Assembly: GCA_051005015.1 (NCBI GenBank)
Contig: JBPCJT010000151.1
Location: 1-12,373 of the forward strand
Reading direction: 5' to 3'
DNA from: JACMME01 sp051005015
Lineage (GTDB): Bacteria; Gemmatimonadota; Gemmatimonadetes; Gemmatimonadales; Gemmatimonadaceae
DNA length: 12,373 bases
Shown here: positions 7,120 through 12,373 of the stretch, in pieces
Layout of the letters: the number at the start of each line of letters is the position of its first letter
Position numbering within the stretch: the first letter of the stretch is position 1
The notes under the pieces: model-generated
The model's database searches: none
Told to the model about the DNA's origin: nothing
The model's input: the letters and a program-made list of their open reading frames with translations, nothing else
Program-made: the position numbers and the translations under genes

Positions 7120-8247
7120 ATGAAGCCGACCACTGAGTTGCCTGATGGCCGGTCGGACGTGTCGCGCGACAGCGCGTTCATGCGCCGGGCGCTCGAGCTC
7201 GCGCAGAAAGGGTGGGGACAGACGGCGCCGAACCCAATGGTTGGCGCCGTTGTCGTTACAGATGGGGAGATTGTAGGAGAGGGATACCACGCGCGCTTTG
7301 GCGAAGATCACGCCGAGGTTGCGGCGCTCAGGGATGCGGGCGAGCGGGCGCGCGGAAGCACGGTGTACGTGACGCTGGAACCATGCGCACACATGGGGAA
7401 AACGCCCCCGTGTACGGAGGCGCTGATTGCGTCTGGTGCCGCGCGGGTTGTCTGCGCAACGCGCGATCCGAACCCTCTGGCCGCTGGCGGGCTGGCGTGG
7501 CTCGCCGCCCGCGGAGTCGCGGTAACCGATGGGATTGAAGAGCAAGCAGCCAGCGAGCTGAACGCGCCCTTTTTTCACGCGCTCCACTCAGCGCGGCCGT
7601 GGGTCACGGTCAAGCTTGCAATATCGCTCGACGGTGCGATTGCGGACGCGCAAGGCAACTCCCGCTGGATCACTGGCGAGGAATCGCGTCGCGCGGTTCA
7701 CCACCTCCGCGCCGGCCACGACGCGATTGGCGTGGGTATCGGCACGGTAATCGCCGACGATCCGTCCCTCACGGTTCGTGACGCGCCAGCCCCTCGCGTA
7801 GCGCCTCGACGCGTTGTGTTCGACCGTCAGGCGCGGCTGCCCCAAACGTCGGTCCTGGCAAGGACCGCTGCGAGCACTCCCACAATCGTCATTACTGAAT
7901 CTGCTCATGCATCGCGCGCCGCCGAGCTCGAGAAGGCTGGCATCGTGGTGATACGCGTTGCGTCTCTTGTGGATGCCCTGTATGAGTTGCGAAGGATGCA
8001 GGTGCTTTCAATTCTTGTTGAGGGCGGTGCCCGTCTCGCTGGCGCCATGCTCGATGCGGCGCTCGTAGACCGTCTGGTTATCTTTCAGGCGCCAGTCATC
8101 CTGGGCGCGGGTGCCGTCGGCGCGTTCGCGCAAACAGCGAGCGCTCGTCTCGCGACCGCGTCCCGGTTCAGCATCGTAGCGCAGCGTGCAGTCGGAGATG
8201 ATTCAATGACCGTTTACGCTGCTCCGTCCAGGTCACCAGGTGCCTAG
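7120..8247 (+). CDS. ribD: Bifunctional riboflavin deaminase-reductase RibD
   Basis: 375 aa. It first deaminates the pyrimidine ring of 2,5-diamino-6-ribosylamino-4(3H)-pyrimidinone phosphate, then reduces the ribosyl side chain with NADPH. The deaminase domain (about 15-145) has FMRRALELAQKGWGQTAPNPMVGAVVV, the zinc/catalytic HAE (H64, E66) and PCAHMGKTPPC with ligands C89 and C98. The reductase domain (about 155-370) has WVTVKLAISLDGAIA, SRWITGEESRRAVHHLR, GVGIGTVIADDPSLTVR and ILVEGGARLAGAML. Both domains are full length. It starts 23 bases after the outer-membrane protein gene, with TGAATG at the start. No FMN riboswitch is visible in that gap. It is the first gene of the rib-nusB run and its stop overlaps ribE (TAGTG). 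Confidence 0.97.
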   Translation: MKPTTELPDGRSDVSRDSAFMRRALELAQKGWGQTAPNPMVGAVVVTDGEIVGEGYHARFGEDHAEVAALRDAGERARGSTVYVTLEPCAHMGKTPPCTEALIASGAARVVCATRDPNPLAAGGLAWLAARGVAVTDGIEEQAASELNAPFFHALHSARPWVTVKLAISLDGAIADAQGNSRWITGEESRRAVHHLRAGHDAIGVGIGTVIADDPSLTVRDAPAPRVAPRRVVFDRQARLPQTSVLARTAASTPTIVITESAHASRAAELEKAGIVVIRVASLVDALYELRRMQVLSILVEGGARLAGAMLDAALVDRLVIFQAPVILGAGAVGAFAQTASARLATASRFSIVAQRAVGDDSMTVYAAPSRSPGA

Positions 8248-8852
8248 TGTTTACAGGACTGATAGAGCACGTCGGACATATCGAGCGCGTAAGCACAAGC
8301 GATGCCGGAAAGGAGTTCCGCGTTCGGTCGGCCTGGGCCGGCCTTATGAGTGGTGAGAGCATGGCCCTGAACGGAACCTGCCTTACGGTGCGCGAGCACG
8401 GTGACGGATGGTTTACGGTCGCCGCCGTTGCGACGACACTCGACCGGACGACGGTGGGGGATTGGCATGAAGGGACGCCGGTGAACCTGGAGCGAGCAAT
8501 GCGTTTGGGCGACCGGCTTGGCGGTCATCTCGTTCAGGGACATGTGGACGGTGTCGGAACGGTGAGGGAGGTTGCATGGCAGCGGGACGCGCTTCTCATC
8601 GACATAACACTCCCCAATGATTTGCAGGAGCTGATGGTTCCGCACGGCTCTGTTTGCATCGATGGCGTGAGTCTAACCGTCAACGAACTGCCGGCGGGAG
8701 ACGTGCTGCAGGTATCGATCATAGAATACACGCGCCGGCATACTACGCTCGGAGCTCTCAAGGCGGGCCAGCGGGTTCACGTGGAGGCTGACATCATTGG
8801 GAAGTATGTTCAGCGTCTAGTGGTCCCCTATGGCGCGCGCGGACGGGAATAG
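8247..8852 (+). CDS. ribE: Riboflavin synthase, alpha chain
   Basis: 201 aa. It dismutates two 6,7-dimethyl-8-ribityllumazine molecules to riboflavin plus the pyrimidine substrate of RibH. Two tandem lumazine-binding repeats are visible. The first starts at MFTGLIEHVGHIE, the near-invariant N terminus, and includes LNGTCLTV and LGGHLVQGHVDGVG. The second has IDGVSLTVNEL, IIEYTRRHTTLG and EADIIGKYVQRL. The family's usual IPHT before the second TTLG reads IEYT here, a mild variation. The start is a GTG sharing its G with the ribD stop. An AGG at 8238-8240 lies upstream. The gene name follows the ribD-ribE-ribBA-ribH usage, and other nomenclatures call this ribC. Confidence 0.96.
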   Translation: MFTGLIEHVGHIERVSTSDAGKEFRVRSAWAGLMSGESMALNGTCLTVREHGDGWFTVAAVATTLDRTTVGDWHEGTPVNLERAMRLGDRLGGHLVQGHVDGVGTVREVAWQRDALLIDITLPNDLQELMVPHGSVCIDGVSLTVNELPAGDVLQVSIIEYTRRHTTLGALKAGQRVHVEADIIGKYVQRLVVPYGARGRE

Positions 8853-8853
8853 A

Positions 8854-10062
8854 ATGCACTTCGGCACCGTGGAGCAGGCGATCGAGGACATTCGCGACGG
8901 CAAGTTCATCATCGTCGCCGATGACGAGGACCGGGAGAACGAAGGCGATCTGATCTGCGCGGCGCAGCTCGTAACGCCAGGCAAGATCCACTTTCTCATC
9001 AAGCGCGCGGGCGGGCAGATCTGCCTCGCGCTCACCCCGGAGCGCTGCGACCAGCTGGGGCTGCCCGCGCAATCGGATGAAGACCAGGACCGGTATCGCA
9101 CCGCCTTCACTGTAAGCATCGATGCCGCGCATCGCTTCGGCGTCACCACGGGTGTTGGGGCCGCGGACCGTGCCAAGACTATTCAGGTTGCCGTCGATCC
9201 CGCTACAACTCCTTCAGACCTGCGACGGGGGGGGCACGTCTTTCCTCTTCGCGCTCGCGAGGGCGGCGTCCTTCAGCGGGTAGGCCACACCGAGACGGCA
9301 GTGGATCTAGCGAGATTCGCGGGCCTGTATCCCGCCGGTGTCATCTGCGAGATCCTGAACGATGACGACAGCGCCCCCGCACGCCGGCCGCAACTCGAGC
9401 GCTTCGCCGAAGAACATGGACTCACGTTCATTACCGTCGCGCAAGTAGTCGCGCACCGGCTACGCAACGAACGCCTGGTACATCGCGTCGCCGAAGCGAG
9501 GCTTCCAACGGACAGCGGAGACTGGCGTATCATCGGATACCGCAACGACGTGGATAGTCACGAGCACATCGCGCTTGTGCACGGCGATGTGGGTGACGGC
9601 GAGAACGTGCTCGTGCGGATGCACTCGAAGTGTCTCACTGGAGACGTCTTCGGTTCGCGCCGCTGTGACTGCCAGTGGCAGCTTCACGCGGCAATGGACA
9701 TGATCGCCGAACAAGGGCGCGGAGTGGTGGTGTATCTGGATCAGGAAGGGCGCGGCATCGGGCTTCTCAACAAGCTCAAGGCTTACGAGCTACAGGATGC
9801 CGGCATCGATACCGTGGAAGCGAACGAACGGCTCGGCTTCAAGCCGGACCTGCGCAACTACGGAATTGGCGCGCAAATCCTGCTCGACCTGGGCCTCAAG
9901 TCCATCCGCCCCATGACCAACAATCCGAAAAAGCTGGTTGGACTGGAAGGCTATGGACTGAGAGTAGACGAAGGCGTCCGCATCCAGGGTCCGGTTACCT
10001 CGGACAATCGCGATTATCTCGATGCCAAGCGATTGAAGCTCGGCCACCTGTTCTCGCACTGA
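8854..10062 (+). CDS. ribBA: Bifunctional 3,4-dihydroxy-2-butanone-4-phosphate synthase / GTP cyclohydrolase II
   Basis: 402 aa from the ATG at 8854. An in-frame ATG at 8830 would add eight residues and overlap ribE. I prefer 8854 because MHFGTVEQAIEDIRDGK matches the family's start. The RibB half makes the four-carbon unit from ribulose-5-phosphate: DDEDRENEGD (23-32, acidic metal site), FGVTTGVGAADRAKTI, GGHVFPLRAREGGVLQRVGHTE with H145 and E147. The RibA half (from about residue 200) opens the GTP imidazole ring: MHSKCLTGDVFGSRRCDC with zinc ligands C260, C271 and C273, then YLDQEGRGIGLLNKLKAY and GFKPDLRNYGIGAQIL, MTNNPKK. Both halves look active. A run of eight G (9227-9234) encodes the R-G-G before HVFPLRA. 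The stop overlaps ribH as TGATG. Confidence 0.96.
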   Translation: MHFGTVEQAIEDIRDGKFIIVADDEDRENEGDLICAAQLVTPGKIHFLIKRAGGQICLALTPERCDQLGLPAQSDEDQDRYRTAFTVSIDAAHRFGVTTGVGAADRAKTIQVAVDPATTPSDLRRGGHVFPLRAREGGVLQRVGHTETAVDLARFAGLYPAGVICEILNDDDSAPARRPQLERFAEEHGLTFITVAQVVAHRLRNERLVHRVAEARLPTDSGDWRIIGYRNDVDSHEHIALVHGDVGDGENVLVRMHSKCLTGDVFGSRRCDCQWQLHAAMDMIAEQGRGVVVYLDQEGRGIGLLNKLKAYELQDAGIDTVEANERLGFKPDLRNYGIGAQILLDLGLKSIRPMTNNPKKLVGLEGYGLRVDEGVRIQGPVTSDNRDYLDAKRLKLGHLFSH

Positions 10063-10541
10063 TGCCGGAATTCTCCGGAGCACCCGCCGGCGCCGGCGGG
10101 CGTTTCGCTATCGTGGCGAGCCGCTTCAACGAGACGATAACCCAGCGACTGGTCGATGGTGCGCTGGACGCGCTCACGCGGCACGGCGTGGCATTCGATG
10201 ACGTTGACATTGTCTGGGTACCTGGTGCCTGGGAGCTGCCATTTGGCGCGCGGCGTCTCCTGGTTACGGATCGATATCGCGCACTCGTAGCGGTGGGCGC
10301 GGTGATCCGAGGCGAGACACCGCACTTTGAATACGTGGCGCGAGAGGCATCGCGCGGTTTGGCGGACGCGAGCGCGGAGTTCGACGCGCCGATCGGCTTC
10401 GGTCTGCTTACCTGCGACACTCTTGCGCAGGCGGAAGCACGGGCTGGAGGGACGTTCGGCAACGAGGGCTGGGACGCCGCGCTCGCGGCGGTGGAGATGG
10501 CGGATCTCTTCGACCGGCTGGATGCAGCACCGGAAGAGTGA
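10062..10541 (+). CDS. ribH: 6,7-dimethyl-8-ribityllumazine synthase
   Basis: 159 aa. It condenses the RibD product (after dephosphorylation) with the RibB product to give 6,7-dimethyl-8-ribityllumazine, normally inside an oligomeric shell. Motifs in order: FAIVASRFNETITQRLVDGAL (substrate loop), VWVPGAWELPFGARRL, GAVIRGETPHFEYVA with the catalytic histidine H88, FGLLTCDTLAQAEARAG, GNEGWDAALAAVEMADL. Length is usual for the family. A longer frame opens upstream within ribBA, but the ATG at 10062 begins just before the conserved region and overlaps the ribBA stop (TGATG), so it is the evident start. Its 3' end overlaps nusB by 20 bases. Confidence 0.97.
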   Translation: MPEFSGAPAGAGGRFAIVASRFNETITQRLVDGALDALTRHGVAFDDVDIVWVPGAWELPFGARRLLVTDRYRALVAVGAVIRGETPHFEYVAREASRGLADASAEFDAPIGFGLLTCDTLAQAEARAGGTFGNEGWDAALAAVEMADLFDRLDAAPEE

Positions 10542-10941
10542 GACCCGTTCCCGGGCTCGCGCGCTTCAGGCGCTGTATGCCTGGGATCTCAGAGATGGAC
10601 AGTCTCTCGAGCGAGTAGCCGAGCAGATGTGGAATGATCTTGCGGTCGCGCCCGCCGAACGCGCGCGCGCGGGAAAGATCGTGCGCACAGTCGTCAGGAA
10701 CGAAAAGGAAATTGACGCGGCGCTCCGCGAAATCACGACCAACTGGCGGTTGGAGCGGTTGGGTGTAATCGAGAGATCGGTGCTCCGATTGGCGGCGGCC
10801 GAGCTGATGGGTGGGGAGACCCCGCCGCGTGTGGTGATTCAGGAGGCAGTCAGGCTGGCGGAGCGGTTCGGCAGCCCGCAGAGCGCGAAATTCGTGAATG
10901 GCGTCATAGACGCGCTGGCGAGGGAGATGGGGAGGTTGTAA
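10522..10941 (+). CDS. nusB: Transcription antitermination factor NusB
   Basis: 139 aa. NusB binds boxA RNA with ribosomal protein S10 to promote antitermination on rRNA operons. Recognisable parts are RSRARALQALYAWDL near the N terminus, WRLERLGVIERSVLRLAAAEL in the middle, and PPRVVIQEAVRLAERFGSPQSAKFVNGVIDALAR at the C terminus, all characteristic of the all-helical NusB fold. The start is placed at the ATG at 10522, inside the end of ribH, because it sits directly before the conserved arginine-rich helix. A much longer frame from 10327 is an artefact of overlap with ribH. The 20-base overlap suggests coupled translation with ribH, and placement after ribH is common in bacteria. Confidence 0.94.
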   Translation: MQHRKSETRSRARALQALYAWDLRDGQSLERVAEQMWNDLAVAPAERARAGKIVRTVVRNEKEIDAALREITTNWRLERLGVIERSVLRLAAAELMGGETPPRVVIQEAVRLAERFGSPQSAKFVNGVIDALAREMGRL

Positions 10942-10984
10942 GGCTGTGCCCCATCCCAGGTACCAACGCAACCCTTCCTGCTCT

Positions 10985-10999
10985 ACCTGTGTCACAGGT
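10985..10999. promoter_or_regulatory. Perfect 15-bp palindrome, candidate operator upstream of the sigma factor
   Basis: ACCTGTG-T-CACAGGT is an exact 7-bp inverted repeat around a single T in the 113-base gap between nusB and the sigma gene. The one-base centre cannot be a hairpin loop. As RNA it could at best form a 5-bp stem with a 5-base loop, and no T-run follows, so a terminator is unlikely. Its size and symmetry fit a site for a dimeric regulator acting on the sigma/anti-sigma pair. The rest of the gap shows no promoter I can defend. Confidence 0.4.
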
Positions 11000-11054
11000 G
11001 CAAGTTCGGTATCACAGACTTCCAGAGCCTCGAGATTAGGGGGATGATCGCCAA

Positions 11055-11582
11055 CTGATCGCCAGAATTCTTGGCGGCGATGCGGCCGCTGAGCGCGCGT
11101 TATATGAAGCGCATGTCGACCGAATCTACCGGTTGACATATCGATTGGCCGGCGACGATGACCTCGCACGTGAGTTCACGCAGGACACGTTCATTCGCGC
11201 GTTCCAACGGCTCGGCGATTTTCGTGGGCAGTCGGCATTCTCGACATGGCTGCACTCAATAGCTGTTTCGGTGAGCCTCAATGGTCTGCGCAAGAGCAAG
11301 CGCATTCGTTTGCGTGAGGTGGAGCTCGAGGAGGCAGGCACCATTGGTGTTACGACACGACAGTCGGAACCCGATCTCAAGTTGAAGCTGAAGCTGGCGA
11401 TCGACGCTCTTTCGGAAGGATACCGTACCGTGTTCGTCATGCACGACATTGAAGGATACACGCACGAAGAGATTGGAGCCGCGCTCGGCGTCGAAACCGG
11501 CACATCCAAGGCAAATCTTAGTCGTGCGCGTGCCAAGCTTCGCGTGGCACTCGCTGATTTCGCGGGAGAATGGGCCGTATGA
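11055..11582 (+). CDS. ECF-type RNA polymerase sigma factor, start codon uncertain
   Basis: About 175 aa if started at the CTG at 11055. Sigma region 2 runs from roughly residue 10 to 75: ERALYEAHVDRIYRLTYRL, DLAREFTQDTFIRAFQRL, DFRGQSAFSTWLHSIA. Region 4 starts near residue 115: ALSEGYRTVFVMHDIEGYTHEEIGAALG, then GTSKANLSRARAKLRVAL, the helix-turn-helix that reads the -35 element. Coding character extends upstream (GDDRQLIARILGGDAAAE) to an in-frame TAG at 11037-11039. Between that TAG and region 2 no ATG or GTG is in frame. The first canonical start, TTG at 11133, would delete the first helix of region 2. An AGGGGG (11038-11043) could serve CTG 11055. A frameshift, mutated start codon or sequencing error is also possible. 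The stop overlaps the next ATG (ATGA). Confidence 0.85.
   Translation: MIARILGGDAAAERALYEAHVDRIYRLTYRLAGDDDLAREFTQDTFIRAFQRLGDFRGQSAFSTWLHSIAVSVSLNGLRKSKRIRLREVELEEAGTIGVTTRQSEPDLKLKLKLAIDALSEGYRTVFVMHDIEGYTHEEIGAALGVETGTSKANLSRARAKLRVALADFAGEWAV
11564..11569 (+). promoter_or_regulatory. Ribosome-binding site GGGAGA deciding the anti-sigma start
   Basis: Two in-frame ATGs lie at 11570 and 11579. This purine block abuts the first (no spacing) but is nine bases from the second, which also gives the ATGA overlap with the sigma stop. It therefore favours 11579. Confidence 0.5.
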
Positions 11583-12259
11583 CTGACAACGACAGGTTCG
11601 AGGACATGCTTCGTGATGCGGCACGGACCTACAACGCGCCGCCCGATACTCCACGCGAGGCGATGTGGGAGGCGGTGCGCCACGGATTGGAAGAGCAGGG
11701 TGGTACTCGCGCCGGCGTTGGCGATGCTTTGAGACTCGAGCGCGACAATGAGCAAGTCAGGCCGTTGAGACGCCCACAACGTGACTGGATGCGTTGGGCA
11801 GCCGGCATAGCGGCGGCGTTAGTCGTCGGCTTTGGGCTTGGCAGATGGCAAGGCGCTGACAATGGAGGCACCTCCGCAGGTATTCAGGGTGGGCTTGCTG
11901 CGAAACCGGGGAGCTCAACGAGTGGTGAGACTCGCGCTTCCGGAACCATGTCTGACACGATCGCCGCGCGCTCTTCCGTTGTCCCCAGCGACCCCGCAGC
12001 TATGCGCGAACGCTCTACTTCTTCTGCTTACCGGGTTGCCGCGATTCAACATCTGACGCAGATGGAGATGTTGCTGACTTCGTTCCGTGCCGAGGCGCAG
12101 GGTGGACGCGTAGTGGACGATCAGCTGTCGGTGTGGGCTGCAGACCTTTTGGGTACCACTCGCCTGCTGCTCGATTCGCCAGCCGGTGACGATCAACGCT
12201 TGAAGAGGCTGCTTGAAGATCTGGAGCTCGTGCTTGCGCAAATCGCGCAGCTAGTGTAG
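11579..12259 (+). CDS. Probable membrane-anchored anti-sigma factor partner of the ECF sigma
   Basis: 226 aa. Called by position and architecture, not by a clear family domain. The N-terminal cytoplasmic part (1-70) is helical and charged and contains the FEDMLRDAARTYNAPPDTPREAMW motif that I associate with sigma-linked proteins of this bacterial group. There is no cysteine, so it has no zinc-binding anti-sigma (HC2/ZAS) motif. One transmembrane helix follows at about 73-90 (MRWAAGIAAALVVGFGLGRW). A Gly/Ser/Thr-rich linker (about 91-140) follows, then a helical C-terminal segment AIQHLTQMEMLLTSFRAE with LLGTTRLLLDSPAGDDQRLKRLLEDLELVLAQIAQ, which would be periplasmic. The start overlaps the sigma stop by ATGA. 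Such an arrangement suits transmission of an envelope signal to the sigma factor. Target and signal are unknown. Confidence 0.7.
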   Translation: MTDNDRFEDMLRDAARTYNAPPDTPREAMWEAVRHGLEEQGGTRAGVGDALRLERDNEQVRPLRRPQRDWMRWAAGIAAALVVGFGLGRWQGADNGGTSAGIQGGLAAKPGSSTSGETRASGTMSDTIAARSSVVPSDPAAMRERSTSSAYRVAAIQHLTQMEMLLTSFRAEAQGGRVVDDQLSVWAADLLGTTRLLLDSPAGDDQRLKRLLEDLELVLAQIAQLV

Positions 12260-12310
12260 TGTCGCAGAAATGGCTTTCATAATGAGTGGACCGGTGGTAT
12301 CTTGTATTTC

Positions 12311-12373
12311 ATGCCACTTCCCATTCGTATCATCGCACTGCGTCGCGGGGATCGGAGCCGCTTGGAGAGCCTG
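12311..12373 (+). CDS. Start of a further gene (3' cut by window edge), unidentified
   Basis: An ATG at 12311 opens a frame of 21 codons to the window end, MPLPIRIIALRRGDRSRLESL. The wording IR.LR.GD...LE.L is reminiscent of the first strand and helix of GNAT acetyltransferases, but 21 residues cannot establish that. A competing frame opens at ATG 12270 or 12282 and also reaches the edge, but its cysteine-rich translation looks less natural. The 51-base gap 12260-12310 has a CATAAT (12278-12283) that could be a -10 element, with no convincing -35. No ribosome-binding site is clear. Confidence 0.35.
   Translation, partial: MPLPIRIIALRRGDRSRLESL

Noticed and set aside
9675..10061. Longer N terminus for RibH reading through ribBA
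   Set aside because: It is a frame-shifted shadow of the GTP cyclohydrolase II domain. Lumazine synthase similarity begins only after 10062.
10327..10521. Longer N terminus for NusB reading through ribH
   Set aside because: It is a shadow of ribH in another frame (Arg/Trp/Ser-rich) with no NusB similarity before 10522.
11133..11138. TTGACA resembling a -35 promoter element
   Set aside because: It lies inside the coding sequence for sigma region 2 and has no -10 element at proper spacing.

Overview
The window reads as an ordinary, densely packed chromosomal segment of a moderately GC-rich bacterium with an outer membrane. All genes are on the + strand. The gene order ribD-ribE-ribBA-ribH-nusB, an FmdB-type protein coupled to argS, a PfkB kinase coupled to purM, and an ECF sigma/anti-sigma pair whose anti-sigma carries an N-terminal YNAPP..PREAMW motif all resemble Gemmatimonadota or a nearby phylum. 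That placement is an inference from protein style. No rRNA or marker-gene search could be run. I see no mobile element, CRISPR array, tRNA, rRNA or phage gene.

Layout. (1) 2-1812: the C-terminal end of a class I fructose-1,6-bisphosphatase (cut by the window edge) overlaps by ATGA the catalytic subunit of methylmalonyl-CoA mutase, which lacks a B12-binding domain. (2) 1931-4020: an FmdB-like zinc-ribbon protein with a long hydrophilic Ser/Lys/Glu tail overlaps by GTGA arginyl-tRNA synthetase. (3) 4069-6008: a PfkB-family kinase, preceded by a triple TGATCAC-type heptad, overlaps by GTGA purM. (4) 6038-7096: a secreted, probably outer-membrane protein of unknown role. (5) 7120-10941: a complete riboflavin pathway (ribD, ribE, ribBA, ribH) followed by nusB, with start and stop codons overlapping or nearly touching. 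(6) 11055-12259: an ECF sigma factor whose start codon is problematic, coupled by ATGA to a single-pass membrane anti-sigma-like protein. (7) From 12311: the first 21 codons of a further gene that leaves the window. No gene-free stretch exceeds 300 bases. The longest are 1813-1930, which holds one modest stem-loop, and 10942-11054, which holds a perfect 7-1-7 palindrome.

How the genes work together. FBPase and methylmalonyl-CoA mutase could join propionyl-CoA assimilation (via succinyl-CoA) to gluconeogenesis. The rib genes encode every dedicated step from GTP and ribulose-5-phosphate to riboflavin except the intermediate dephosphorylation. NusB is a transcription antitermination factor often found next to ribH. 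Most of the window is housekeeping. The points most worth a second look are the missing canonical start of the sigma factor, the palindrome upstream of it, the heptad repeat before the kinase, the altered FmdB zinc knuckle, and the kinase-purM coupling. I did not find a convincing undescribed multi-gene system.
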